Part shown: positions 17,979 through 27,512 of the stretch, piece after piece | Numbering within the stretch: position 1 is the stretch's first letter | Layout: each line of letters begins with the position of its first letter | Assembly: GCF_014636775.1 (NCBI RefSeq) | Contig: NZ_BMEQ01000019.1 | Span: 1 to 64,000 of the forward strand | Source: Kocuria dechangensis | GTDB lineage: Bacteria; Actinomycetota; Actinomycetes; Actinomycetales; Micrococcaceae | DNA: 64,000 bases | Reading direction: 5' to 3' | The notes under the pieces: generated by a model | Told to the model about the DNA's origin: nothing | The model's input: the letters and a program-made list of their open reading frames with translations, nothing else | The model's database searches: none | Position numbers and translations under genes: made by a program

Positions 17979-20519
17979 GTGAAAAGAACCCGCCCTGCCC
18001 CGTGGCGCGTCGCCGCCGTTGCCGCCGTTTCCTGCTCCCTGCTCGTTCCGGTCCCAGCGGCTCTGGCCTCGGTCTCCGAGCAGCAGGCGGTGAACGAGGC
18101 CGGAAAACCCGCCGCCGAGGGACGGGCGACGATCAAGCGCGACGACTACGGTGTGCCCCACATCTACGCCGACACCACCCAGGACCTGTTCTACGGCTAC
18201 GGGTACGCGGTGGCCGAGGACCGGTTGTTCCAGATGGAGATGGCCAAGCGCTCGGTGCTCGGGACCACCGCCGAGGTGCTCGGGGAGCCGGGCCTGGAGC
18301 ACGACCGTTTGACGAGGTCCGGCTTCGACCCCGAGGACATCCACCGCCAGATCGAGGCCCTGCCCCAGGAGGACCGCGACGTCCTCGAGGGCTACGCCGA
18401 GGGGTTCAACAAGCGCATCGACGATGTGCTGGCCGACCGGGAGAACCTGCTGCCCAAGCAGTTCACGGACTACGGCTTCGAGCCCTCGCGGTGGACCGGC
18501 TACGACGTGGCGATGATCTGGATCGGCACCATGGCCAACCGGTTCTCCGACAGCACCTCGGAGGTCGCCAATCTGCAGGTCCGCGACCGGCTCGTGGCCG
18601 AGTACGGGGCGGGCCGCGGGCAGGAGCTCTTCGACCAGATCCTCTGGACCGAAGACCCCACGGCCCCGACGACGGACCCGCGCACGGACCACCCGCAGCC
18701 CGAGGTCCCGGGCGAGATGCCCTACGACCGCGCCGGGCGTGCTCTCGGCCCGCAGTCCACCTCCACGGTGTTCGGCGCCGCGGCGTCCCCCTCTCTGCTC
18801 CCTGTGGACCCGTCCCTGTCCGATGACGGGCTGGAGACCATGGCCCGCAACGGCGGGGAGGACTGGCCCCACCAGCAGCCCACGGCCTCGAACCTGTGGG
18901 CGGTCGGGTCCCAGAAGTCCGCCGACGGCGGCTCCGTGCTGCTCAACGGACCCCAGTTCGGCTGGTTCAACCCCTCCTACGTCTACGGGGTCGGGCTGCA
19001 CGGGGCCGGCTTCGACGTCACGGGCAACACCCCCTTCGGCTACCCGATGGTCCTGTTCGGCACCAACAAGCACATCTCCTGGGGCGCGACCGCCGGCCCC
19101 CTGGACGTCAACGACGTCTACCAGGAGAAACTCAACCCGCAGAACCCGGACCAGTACTGGTTCGACGGGGCCTGGCGCGACATGGAGGTCCGCCAGGTGA
19201 CCGTGCAGGTCAAGGACGGCGAGGACGTCGTCGTCGAGGTCCGCTCCACGGTCCACGGGTTCGTCACCAGCGTGGACGAGCAGAACGACACCGCCTACAC
19301 CAAGAAGCGCTCCTGGGCGGGTTCGGAGATCGAGTCCCTGCTGGCCTGGACGAAGAAGACCAAGGCCACCAACTGGGACGAGTACCTGGACCAGGCCGAG
19401 AACGTGGGCATCTCCATCAACTGGTACTACGCCGACAACGACGGCAACATCGGCTACGTCTCCCCCGGGCACATGCCCGACCGCCCCGAGAACCAGGACG
19501 CGCGCCTGCCCGCGGTCGGGGACGGGAGCATGGAGTGGGAGGGCATCCGCCCGTTCGAGGAGAACCCGCAGGCTTTCAACCCGAAGCAGGGCTACATCGC
19601 CAACTGGAACAACCAGCCCGGCCCCGGCGCGGTGGGCGACTCCGGGAACTGGTCCGACGTGGACCGGGTCAACGAGATCACCTCCCGGCTCCAGGCCCAG
19701 CGCAAGCTGAGCACCGAGGACATGTGGGCGATCAACGAGGAGACCTCCTTCGCCGATCTCAACATCCGCTACCTCCGCCCCTACCTGGAAGAGGCCGTGC
19801 GCACCCTGCCGGCCAAGGATCCCCTGGCCCAGGACGCCCGGCTGCTCCTGGACTGGGACGGCCAGACCCGCGACGAGGACGCGGACGGCTCCTACGACGG
19901 CCCGGAACCGACCATCATGCGCGCCTGGGTGAAGACCCTGACCGAGGACGTCCTCAAGGACGACCTGCCCGCCGAGGTGTACGCCAAGTACGCCGAGAAC
20001 GTCTACGCCCGCCCCGGCGGTTCCGCCCGCCCGGCAGACGCCGTGAAGCTCATCGACAACGCCCTCCAGGGCGAGGACTCCGGCGTGCCGCAGACCGTCG
20101 ACCTCCTCAACGGCCGGGACGGATCCGAGGTGGTCCAGAAGTCCTACGCCCGGGCCATGACCCAGCTGCGCGACGAGCACGGAGAAGACCCCGCCGACTG
20201 GCGCACCGAGACCGTCCCGCACACCTACAGTACGAAGAACTTCATGGGCATCGACCAGGCCGGCGACGACGAGGCCCTCTCGACCCCGATCTACATGAAC
20301 CGCGGAACCGAGAACAACATCATCTCCCTCAACGGCGAGGACGCGGAGGCCTGCATGGCTGCCCCTCCGGGACAGAGCGGATTCATCGCCCCGGACGGCA
20401 CCAAGTCACCCCACTACAGCGACCAGCTCGGGCTCTACACGAACTTCGAGTGCAAGCAGGAACATCTCTCCCCCGCGGAGGTGGAAAAAAACCTCGAAAG
20501 CGTCACGACCCTCCACTGA
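17979..20519 (+). CDS. pac: Penicillin G acylase precursor (Ntn-hydrolase)
   Basis: An 846-aa exported pro-enzyme that cleaves amide bonds of phenylacetylated substrates, including penicillin G. A signal peptide (residues ~1-28, ending ALA) precedes the alpha chain. The autoprocessing site and N-terminal nucleophile are TA-SNLWAVG, placing catalytic Ser at residue 304; NGPQFGWFNP follows as in known penicillin G acylases, and the beta chain runs to the C-terminus. Length and order match the family (signal, alpha chain, spacer, beta chain). The GTG start follows GAGGAG with 6-nt spacing. The 31-bp repeats around it suggest it arrived as a cassette. Confidence 0.92.
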   Translation: MKRTRPAPWRVAAVAAVSCSLLVPVPAALASVSEQQAVNEAGKPAAEGRATIKRDDYGVPHIYADTTQDLFYGYGYAVAEDRLFQMEMAKRSVLGTTAEVLGEPGLEHDRLTRSGFDPEDIHRQIEALPQEDRDVLEGYAEGFNKRIDDVLADRENLLPKQFTDYGFEPSRWTGYDVAMIWIGTMANRFSDSTSEVANLQVRDRLVAEYGAGRGQELFDQILWTEDPTAPTTDPRTDHPQPEVPGEMPYDRAGRALGPQSTSTVFGAAASPSLLPVDPSLSDDGLETMARNGGEDWPHQQPTASNLWAVGSQKSADGGSVLLNGPQFGWFNPSYVYGVGLHGAGFDVTGNTPFGYPMVLFGTNKHISWGATAGPLDVNDVYQEKLNPQNPDQYWFDGAWRDMEVRQVTVQVKDGEDVVVEVRSTVHGFVTSVDEQNDTAYTKKRSWAGSEIESLLAWTKKTKATNWDEYLDQAENVGISINWYYADNDGNIGYVSPGHMPDRPENQDARLPAVGDGSMEWEGIRPFEENPQAFNPKQGYIANWNNQPGPGAVGDSGNWSDVDRVNEITSRLQAQRKLSTEDMWAINEETSFADLNIRYLRPYLEEAVRTLPAKDPLAQDARLLLDWDGQTRDEDADGSYDGPEPTIMRAWVKTLTEDVLKDDLPAEVYAKYAENVYARPGGSARPADAVKLIDNALQGEDSGVPQTVDLLNGRDGSEVVQKSYARAMTQLRDEHGEDPADWRTETVPHTYSTKNFMGIDQAGDDEALSTPIYMNRGTENNIISLNGEDAEACMAAPPGQSGFIAPDGTKSPHYSDQLGLYTNFECKQEHLSPAEVEKNLESVTTLH

Positions 20520-20755
20520 CAACGGTAAAACCCTGCGGACAGTCTCACCCATGGGAAAACGGCGTACGGCGACAATCCTCCAGGAGGAGTCCGGCGTTTC
20601 GGCCTGGGGCTGCGATCAACCAGTTCCTGCCCACATCTCATTCCTGATCTGCAAGGGTTCAGGAATTGTTCGACCGATCGCCGTCGCCCCGAAACCGGAG
20701 GAGCTCTCGGGCAAGACGTAGTCGCCTCCACCCCGAATCCCGCGGCAGACCCTCT

Positions 20756-20781
20756 GGCCCCCACCCCACCAGGTGGGGGCC
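20756..20781. terminator. 10-bp GC hairpin
   Basis: GGCCCCCACC and GGTGGGGGCC are separated by a 6-nt loop. Probably terminates the penicillin acylase transcript, although it lies about 240 nt downstream. Confidence 0.5.
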
Positions 20782-20883
20782 ATGGTCGTGCGAGCTCCGT
20801 CCCCAACCGGCCCGCCCGCGGAACCGAACCCGGTCCCCGGAGGCCAACAGCGCCCGGAACACAGCGAGGACTCCTCCGGGAGC

Positions 20884-20914
20884 GTCTCACCACCCAGCCA
20901 TCTCATGACCCTTG
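20884..20914. repeat. 31-bp direct repeat, right copy
   Basis: Perfect second copy of the repeat upstream of the penicillin acylase gene. Similarity to the left copy stops abruptly on both sides. Confidence 0.85.
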
Positions 20915-21052
20915 GACTGCGCGGTGCCTCCTTCCCGCCGGTCCTTGTTCTCGCCTGCTGCTCCGGGACGCCCGGGGGTTCTCCTGGACATGGCGTCGTC
21001 ATGTCTGCCCCCACACCTTCCACAGGCCGGGTGCGGGGCGGACAATCCCACC

Positions 21053-21529
21053 ATGACGACTCTCACGCCCTGCCTGTGGTTCGACACCGAAGCCCAGGAC
21101 GCAGCGAACTTCTACATCTCGGTGTTCCCCAACTCCCGGATCACAGACACCACCCATTACGGCGAGGCCGGGCCGCGTCCGGCGGACATGGTGCTGACGG
21201 TGGAGTTCGAACTCGACGGCAATCCGTTCACCGCCCTCAACGGCGGACCCGAGTTCAGCTTCACCGAGGCCGTGTCGTTCCAGATCGACTGCGCCGATCA
21301 GGCGGAAGTGGACCGGTACTGGGATGCCCTCACCGCCGACGGCGGGCAGGAAAGCATGTGCGGGTGGCTCAAGGACAAGTACGGGCTGTCCTGGCAGGTG
21401 GTGCCCCGCAGGCTCGTCGAGCTGCTTGCCGATCCCGACCCGGGCCGGGCGCAGCGGGCGATGGCCGCCCTGATGCCGATGCGCAAGATCATCATCGCCG
21501 ACCTGGAAGCCGCCGCCGACGCCTCGTGA
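21053..21529 (+). CDS. VOC-superfamily protein (PhnB/3-demethylubiquinone-like)
   Basis: A 158-aa protein opening TPCLWFDTEAQDAANFYISV, with FPNSRI and AVSFQIDCADQAEVDRYWDAL typical of the PhnB branch of the glyoxalase/bleomycin-resistance fold. GWLKDKYGLSWQVVP is the second family signature. The molecular role of PhnB-like proteins is generally unknown. GACAAT ends 6 nt before the ATG, consistent with a leaderless start. Confidence 0.85.
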   Translation: MTTLTPCLWFDTEAQDAANFYISVFPNSRITDTTHYGEAGPRPADMVLTVEFELDGNPFTALNGGPEFSFTEAVSFQIDCADQAEVDRYWDALTADGGQESMCGWLKDKYGLSWQVVPRRLVELLADPDPGRAQRAMAALMPMRKIIIADLEAAADAS

Positions 21530-21680
21530 GCCGTGGTGGGCCCTGCCGGCACCGGCCCGGTGCTCTACTTCGACCTGCCGCCGCTCCGGACGCGGAGTGG
21601 CGTGGGCGGAAGCTGCTGGCGCTCCGTCACTTTCCCAGATGTTCACCCTGACGCAGTGCAGGCCCCGTACAGTGCGGCCC

Positions 21681-22520
21681 GTGACACTCCACTACCGGGC
21701 GATGACCCAGCAGCAGGCCGCCACCGCGCTCGAGGTCTTCGTCTCCGAACGCGCCCCGGCCCTGGACCACCTGCGCATCGAGCTCACCGCTCACGGGGCC
21801 GACCCCTCGGCCATGCTCGACGGCACACCGGCATCGCTGACGGCACTGTGGCAGTGGATCACCGACCGGCTCCTGGAGGACAGCGCCGCTGCCTCCCCCA
21901 CTCCCCCGCTCGAGCTGCGGGACCTGTGGCCGTCATGGGCCCAGCACACCGCGGCCGCTGACCCGCTGCCATCACCGGAGGCACTGGCACTGGTGGACGG
22001 GTTCATCTCCTACCTGGCCGAGGTCATCACCACCGGCGCGCCGGAGGCGACCTGGAAAGTAGGACTCCAACGGGTGAAGGCCTACCACTGGCACAAGCAT
22101 CCGGTGCTCACCTCCGAGACCACCGACACCCAGGTGTTCCTGCCGTCCCTGCCCAGGACCGGCACCTACCGCCTGCTCGCCGGACTCGACCCGGTGCCCG
22201 ACCACGAGATGTGCCTGCACGCGGCCGCCGCCATCGCCTCCCTGCGCGGGGATCACCCGTGGGAGCCGGTCGTGCCCCCGGCACCACTGGTGGAGGTCAC
22301 CACCCGGCCCGGGTGCTTCGAGCTGGAGCTGCACGGCGACCTTGCCCACGAGCACCCAGCCTTGGTGGACCTGCTGGTCGAGGAACTGTCCGCGCAGGAC
22401 GGTGTCGAGTCGGTCGACCGTATGCACCCCGGAGCGCTCATCGTCGCGGCACCCGGCTGGGACGCCGACCGGCTGGAGCTGTGGGCGATCACCTGGCTCG
22501 TGCAGCACCTGCCCCGCTAG
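21681..22520 (+). CDS. Paralogue 2 of the ~280-aa unknown family
   Basis: A 279-aa protein co-linear with paralogue 1: QQAATALEVFVSERAPAL, DPSAMLDGTPASLTALWQWI, LVDGFISYLAEVIT, QVFLPSLPRTGTYR, CFELELHGDLAHEHPALVD and GVESVDRMHPGALIVAAPGW, ending TWLVQHLPR. TACAGT ends exactly 7 nt before the GTG, which decides this start and suggests a leaderless mRNA. An internal ATG eight codons in is the alternative. No function known. Confidence 0.75.
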   Translation: MTLHYRAMTQQQAATALEVFVSERAPALDHLRIELTAHGADPSAMLDGTPASLTALWQWITDRLLEDSAAASPTPPLELRDLWPSWAQHTAAADPLPSPEALALVDGFISYLAEVITTGAPEATWKVGLQRVKAYHWHKHPVLTSETTDTQVFLPSLPRTGTYRLLAGLDPVPDHEMCLHAAAAIASLRGDHPWEPVVPPAPLVEVTTRPGCFELELHGDLAHEHPALVDLLVEELSAQDGVESVDRMHPGALIVAAPGWDADRLELWAITWLVQHLPR

Positions 22521-22549
22521 AGCCGGACCCGAGCACGGAGGACCCCTCG

Positions 22550-23404
22550 ATGTCGATGACCAATTACCGGACGATGACCAAGCGCCAGGCCGCCAAGGCC
22601 CTGGACGAGTACCTCGCCGAACGCTCCGCCGCCCTGGACCGCCTGGGCGCCGAGCTCGCCGCCGACGGAGTCGATCCGGAGGCGATGCTCGACGGCACCC
22701 CGGACTCGCTGACGCCGCTGTGGCGGTGGGTCGCCACCCGGATCGTGGGACTGGAGGACGCTCCCGCCCCTGTCTCCCCGGATGCGCCGGCGCCGCCGGA
22801 GTGGCCCTCGTGGGCCCGCTGCACCTCGTGGCTGCGCCGGTCCACACCGAACTAGGTCGTGACCCTGCTCGACGGGTTCGTCTCCTACCTCGGGCAGGTC
22901 ATCACCGCGCACGCCCCGGAAGCGGCGTGGCAGGTGGCCCACCACCGGATCAAGGCCTACCGCCTGCAGAACCACCCGGTGCTCGCCAGCCCGCTCACCG
23001 ACTCGCACATCTTCACGCCGGTCGTCGTCAGCGTCACCGCCAACCGGCTGCGCAGCGGCGTGGACCCGCTGCGCGAGGACGAGTTCACCGTCTACGCGGT
23101 CGCCGTCATCGGCCGGCTTCGCGGGCAGGACGAGGTCGACGTCGCGGAGCCGGAACCTCTCGTGGAGGTCGGGTCCGACGATGACGACGGGGTCTTCGAC
23201 GTCGGTCTGCGCGAGGACATCGCCCACGAGCACTCCCGGAAGGTGGACCGGTTGGTCGCCGAGCTCGCCCAGCAGCCCGGCATCATCTCCGCGTTCCGTG
23301 AGGACCGCGAGGTGCTGCTGGTGACGGCCCCGGACTGGGACGCCGAGGACCTCCAGCGGTGGGTCCTGAACTGGCTCACCGCCCGGCTGCCCGCCCTGGC
23401 CTGA
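22550..23404 (+). pseudogene. Paralogue 3 of the ~280-aa family, interrupted by an in-frame TAG
   Basis: The frame opens MSMTNYRTMTKRQAAKALDE and carries DPEAMLDGTPDSLTPLWRWV and WPSWARC, then meets TAG at 22853-22855. The same frame continues at once with VVTLLDGFVSYLGQVIT and runs to WVLNWLTARLPALA. Both halves align with intact paralogues, so this is one gene with a nonsense codon in the linker before LLDGF. A GTG at 22859 could start a second product. Readthrough or a two-protein arrangement is possible but unproven. AGGA precedes the ATG. Confidence 0.75.
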
Positions 23405-23454
23405 CCGCACAGCGCCACACCACGCGCCCGATCCCCGCTCCGCCGGCGGCCTCC

Positions 23455-23655
23455 GTGACCCTGGTCGACGGCTTCGCCGCCTACCTCGGTCAGGTCATCG
23501 GTGCGGCGGCACCGGCGGCCACCCGGCGGGTCGGTGAACACCTGGTTGCCGACCACCCGCTGTTCGGCTACCCGGTGCCGGAGTCGGACCAGGACCAGAT
23601 CTTCCTGCCGGCCGTCCCGCTCCACAGCGCCTACCAGTCCGCCCATGGCCGCGCC
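23455..23655 (+). pseudogene. Remnant of another ~280-aa family member
   Basis: Only the central segment survives: VTLVDGFAAYLGQVIGAAAP, HLVADHPLFGYPVPES and QIFLPAVPLHSAYQSAHGR. Sequence before and after does not resemble the family. The frame stays open into the downstream VOC gene, which is probably accidental in GC-rich DNA. Confidence 0.65.
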
Positions 23656-23865
23656 TGCCATGGGAGACATGAACCACCACCAGCTGATCGCCCGGCACAG
23701 CGCTTTCCGATCCTGACCAGGCCCTGCCGGCTCGGCCACCTCAGCGAGCTGCGATGCACACGACCTCTGCGTCAGGGCTGGGATCCACGTCATTGGGCCG
23801 GCAGGTCACTTCGTCGCCTCGCCGAGGGTGGCATCCGACGACGCAAGGGTCTAGCTTCGGGGAGC

Positions 23866-24306
23866 ATGACCATTCAGCGGATGGACAACGTCGCCATCGT
23901 CGTCGAGGACCTGGATGCCGCCGTCGCATTCTTCACCGAGCTCGGCATGGAGCTGGAAGGCAAGGCCCAGATCGAAGGCCTCTACGCCGACCGCACCGTC
24001 GGACTCGACGGCGTCCGCACCGACATCGCGATGATGCGGACCCCCGACGGCCACGGCAGGCTGGAGCTGACCCAGTACCACACCCCTGCAGCGATCGCAG
24101 CCCAACCGCAGAACCCGCCGCCCAACACGGTGGGCCTGCATCGGGTCATGTTCGCCGTGGACGACATCGACGACACGATCGCCCGCCTGCGCCCCCACGG
24201 CGCCGAGCTCCTCGGCGAGGTGGCCCAGTACGAGAACACCTTCCGGCTGTGCTACCTGCGCGGCCCCGCGGGCATCATCGTCGCCCTGGCCGAACAGATA
24301 GGCTGA
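23866..24306 (+). CDS. VOC-family glyoxalase/dioxygenase-like protein
   Basis: A 146-aa protein starting MTIQRMDNVAIVVEDLDAAV followed by AFFTELGMELEG, the standard VOC beta-alpha-beta opening. Paired second-half elements are GLHRVMFAVDDIDDTIARL and CYLRGPAGIIVALAEQIG. Conserved His and Glu positions fit a metal site, but the substrate is unknown. GGGGAG lies just upstream of the ATG. Unrelated in detail to the PhnB-like gene at 21.1 kb. Confidence 0.85.
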   Translation: MTIQRMDNVAIVVEDLDAAVAFFTELGMELEGKAQIEGLYADRTVGLDGVRTDIAMMRTPDGHGRLELTQYHTPAAIAAQPQNPPPNTVGLHRVMFAVDDIDDTIARLRPHGAELLGEVAQYENTFRLCYLRGPAGIIVALAEQIG

Positions 24307-24559
24307 CGCGAGCCGCTCTGTTCCCCATCGTCTCGATCCGCTGCCGGCGCTGCCTCAAGGTGCTGCCCGTCCCGTCATGCACCGGCTGACCGCGAAGTCC
24401 CCACGCCCTTCAGGCCGCGGCACGTCGGGTGTTCAGCGACCTGCAGCTCGCATGCATTCGTCCACCGGCGCCGACCCATCCACGCTGGAGTCACGCGACC
24501 CATCCCAGACCCTCCGGGCGATCGACGAGACTGAGTCCGTTCTCCCAGAGGACTCCGCA

Positions 24560-25399
24560 ATGCCTTTCACCCACTACCGGCTGATGCCTGTCGAGCAAGC
24601 CACCGCAGCCCTCGAGGAGTTCCTCACTGAACGCCCCGCCGCCCTGGGCCTTCTGCGCACCGAGCTCACCACCCACGGGGTGGACCCGGATGCGATGCTC
24701 GACGGCTTCCCGTCCTCCCTGACGCCGCTGTGGAACTGGATCGCCGGCCGCCGCGCGGAGTTCGCACTCGACCCTGCCACAAGCACCCAGGCGGTGCCGC
24801 GGGAGCAGTGGCCGTCGTGGGCACGGCACGCCGTGACCGGCGTGAAGGTGCCGTCCTCGACGATGATCGTGCTGGTTGACGGGCTGGTCTCCTACCTCGC
24901 CCTCGTCATCATCACCGGGGCCCCGAACGTCCGGTGGGGTTTGGGCTCCCCGGAGGACTCGCACCACCATCTGCACCACCACCCGGTGCTCATCGGCCAC
25001 GGCCGCCAGGTCTTCGTGCCGACCCTGCCGATGGGAGGGATGATGCGGCTCAGGCGCGGGGAGAGATCGCTGCACGCGACCGAGCTGGAGGAGTACGCGG
25101 CCGGTGCCATCGTCGATCTGGGGCTGAGGCCGACGGCGGTTCTCGAGTCGCAGGACTCCCTCGTGGTGGTCGTGGCCGAGCCCGAGTGCTTCGACATCGG
25201 TGTGCATCCGGTCATCGCCGATCGCAGCCCCGACCTGGTCGACCGCATGGCACGCGAGCTCGCAGGCCTGGACGGGATCGTCTCGGCGCACAGGAGCGCT
25301 CCGGATGCGCTGCAGGTGGACGCCCCGTCCTGGCACGCCGATGAGCTGGAGCGGTGGCTGATCATCTGGATGAAGGCCAACAGTCCGTTCATCCGCTGA
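24560..25399 (+). CDS. Paralogue 4 of the ~280-aa unknown family
   Basis: A 279-aa member and the most divergent intact copy: EQATAALEEFLTERPAAL, DPDAMLDGFPSSLTPLWNWI, WPSWARHAVTG, LVDGLVSYLALVIIT, HHPVLIGHGRQVFVPTLPM, ECFDIGVHPVIADRSPDLVD and a tail ending LIIWMKANSPFIR. A His-rich run (HHHLHHH) in the middle is unique to this copy. AGAGGA precedes the ATG. Function unknown. Confidence 0.75.
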   Translation: MPFTHYRLMPVEQATAALEEFLTERPAALGLLRTELTTHGVDPDAMLDGFPSSLTPLWNWIAGRRAEFALDPATSTQAVPREQWPSWARHAVTGVKVPSSTMIVLVDGLVSYLALVIITGAPNVRWGLGSPEDSHHHLHHHPVLIGHGRQVFVPTLPMGGMMRLRRGERSLHATELEEYAAGAIVDLGLRPTAVLESQDSLVVVVAEPECFDIGVHPVIADRSPDLVDRMARELAGLDGIVSAHRSAPDALQVDAPSWHADELERWLIIWMKANSPFIR

Positions 25400-25437
25400 G
25401 TGTTCTTCCCGCCCCGCGCGCGACTACCGTGGAACCC

Positions 25438-26100
25438 ATGTCCCGACGGAACGCCCCCGCTCCCCCGGCCCTGCGCGCCCTCCAGCTGCCCGAGCTCACC
25501 GACGGTGACGCCGACACGCTGCTGGCCCACGGCACCTACGAGGCGCTGCGCTTCACCGGCGACGACCTCACCGGGGTGGACCTCACCGCCATGGGTCTCA
25601 CCGACTGCTCCTTCGAGCACCTGAACACCATCGAGCTGGAGCTCACCAGCGCCCGGCTCACCGACTCCCAGCTCACCCGCCTGGACATCCCCACCGTCTC
25701 GGCCACCTACGCGACACTGCGCCACGTCGCGCTCGAGGACTCCCGGCTCGGCGTGCTCCAGTGCATCGAGGGCGCCTGGGACACCGTGGAGATCCGCAAC
25801 GCCAAGCTCGGCTACGTGAACCTGCGCGGAGCCACCGTGCGCGACGTGCAGTTCACCGACTGCGTCGTCGAGGAGCTGGACCTCACCGGCGCGGCCGTGG
25901 ACCGTCTCTGCTTCACCGGCACCGAGCTGGGCGTCCTCGACGTCACCGGCGCCACCCTGCACGACGTCGACCTGCGCGCGGTGGACCTGCCCGACATCAC
26001 CGGGCTGGCCCACCTGCGCGGGGTGGCGATCAACCACCTCCAGCTGCAGCTGCTGGCCCCCGCGCTGGCCGAGCACCTGGGCCTCTACGTGGAGGACTGA
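25438..26100 (+). CDS. Pentapeptide-repeat-like protein
   Basis: A 220-aa protein with strand repeats of the A(D/N)LxX kind spread along its length: FTGDDLTGVDLTAMGL, LELTSARLTDSQLTRLDI, NAKLGYVNLRGATVRDVQF and LDVTGATLHDVDLRAVDLPD. These predict a right-handed quadrilateral beta-helix. Some family members mimic DNA, but function is not predictable here. TACCGT ends 7 nt before the ATG, suggesting a leaderless mRNA. Confidence 0.75.
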   Translation: MSRRNAPAPPALRALQLPELTDGDADTLLAHGTYEALRFTGDDLTGVDLTAMGLTDCSFEHLNTIELELTSARLTDSQLTRLDIPTVSATYATLRHVALEDSRLGVLQCIEGAWDTVEIRNAKLGYVNLRGATVRDVQFTDCVVEELDLTGAAVDRLCFTGTELGVLDVTGATLHDVDLRAVDLPDITGLAHLRGVAINHLQLQLLAPALAEHLGLYVED

Positions 26101-26798
26101 TGCTGCGGGATGCGCGGTAGCGCGTCATCCTCTGCAACACGCGCAGCAGGGTCTGTCCAGCGCGGCAGACGGAACGACCTTCGGCCACGGAAGGCGCGGC
26201 GAGGCCGGCGGAGCAGCCGTCACCAGGTTCCACGGGCTACAGCTCGGTGTCCCCGAGCCATGGCTCGGTGGCCTCGTCGGGACCAGATCGACCGTGGCTA
26301 ACGGCCCGGCCGCACCACCCACGAATCGGCGGAGCCGGCGAAAGCGAAGAAACGGATCCGCCTTGGTGAGCGTGAGGAGCACTGGCTACAACCAGTACAA
26401 GAACCGGCCGCCGTCTCCCACGGCCATGAGTCAGCGTTTCATCATGGCCGGCGTCGCCTCCCCGTGACGGAGCAGGGGCACCTGCTCACCGCCGCCTCCG
26501 GTGTCAGCAATGCGCGATGAAGCAGGCGCACGCGGCCAGGCGTCTGCTGCCCGCCTCCTCGACGCCCGAGACCTGCGCCCCGAGGAGTGTCTGTCCGTCT
26601 CCTGAGCGGCAGGACATCCAGATGAGGCACAAGCTACCCCTCATCCGCCCTTGTTCCTGCTACCGACCGCAGTCACCATGGCGAGGCTCCACCGCCCTGG
26701 AGCCCCGTGGGCGGAGTCATCGCCCCGGAGAGGAGCGACCGGACCTGGCGGGTCCTCGGCCACCGGCAAGCATGCTCAATGGCCGTGCCCTCAACTGT
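26101..26798. other. Long non-coding or decayed stretch
   Basis: No convincing gene, RNA or repeat was found. Open frames here lack start signals and resemble no family. It may be decayed coding DNA. Confidence 0.5.
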
Positions 26799-27152
26799 TC
26801 ATCGCAGGGAGTCCCTGCGGGGAGAGGCTCGAGGCGGGTGAGGCCTGGGCACGGTCCAGAACACGTGCTCGAAGTCCCAGCCGGTGCCGACCCGCCGCCC
26901 CCGCCCGTTGTTCGCCCAGCTCCCCGTGCCGTTGTTGCGCCCCTCGTGCCGGTACCAGATCAGATCCTTCGAACTGCGGTTGATCGCATAGATCACCCCC
27001 GGCGGGTCAGCCGCAGCGGCAACCGCTGCGGGCACGGCCCCGACCGCGGTGAGCGAGGCCAACGCCGCACCGGCCGTCAGCAAACCACGCCGGGACACCA
27101 CCACCGAGGTGCCCGTCGAAGCCAGCGTTTCCACATCGTAGTGCTCGGTCAT
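26799..27152 (-). CDS. Truncated Tat-exported tachylectin-like protein
   Basis: A 117-aa product with a twin-arginine signal (SRRGLLTAGAALASLTAVG, cleavage near AAVAAAA) followed by one repeat of a tachylectin-2-type beta-propeller: PPGVIYAINRSSKDLIWYRH and GTGWDFEHVF. A functional propeller needs several repeats. After HVF the sequence turns into a Pro/Arg/Ser-rich tail (WTVPRPHPPRASPRRDSLR), which suggests a frameshift or deletion removed the rest. It may be a dead gene. Confidence 0.6.
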   Translation of the reverse strand: MTEHYDVETLASTGTSVVVSRRGLLTAGAALASLTAVGAVPAAVAAAADPPGVIYAINRSSKDLIWYRHEGRNNGTGSWANNGRGRRVGTGWDFEHVFWTVPRPHPPRASPRRDSLR

Positions 27153-27512
27153 CACGCGCTCCTGGACTCCGGGAGGGCAGCCCTGATGACCGTCCTCACT
27201 GGTATGTCATGCCGTCGGAAGCCGCAGCCTTGTCCCGGGAACGCCCAGAAACCAGAAACGACCCTCCGGCCACTGTCACACCGCATCCGTTACCCCCGCA
27301 TGACTAATCGAGCGGAACCAACGGCCGGCCTCGGAGCCGCCTCGCCGCTGAAGCGCTGCACCACCCCGGCCGGGGATGCCTTCTTGTCGTCAGGTTGCTC
27401 AACTTGCTTCCATGGTTATCGGCTCAGGGCCTGCCCTGGAACATCGCCGTCGGGGCCTGCTCAGCAACGGCGGTGCGGACCAGTCCCGGCAGCGACGACC
27501 CTTGAACTGTGA
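27153..27512. other. Intergenic stretch
   Basis: No gene or structured element could be supported between the tachylectin-like gene and the small-gene remnant. Confidence 0.5.

Larger units (their letters stand above)
20520..21052. other. Non-coding stretch after the penicillin acylase gene
   Basis: No credible gene. It contains a 10-bp hairpin at 20756-20781 and the right copy of the 31-bp direct repeat. Confidence 0.6.

Noticed and set aside
17907-20222. 771-residue open frame on the minus strand
   Set aside because: Exactly antisense to the penicillin acylase gene, with low-complexity Gly/Val/Arg composition; a shadow of GC-rich codon usage.
26517-27512. 331-residue plus-strand frame in the gap before the small-gene remnant
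   Set aside because: No start signal, atypical composition, antisense to the tachylectin-like gene; treated as non-coding.
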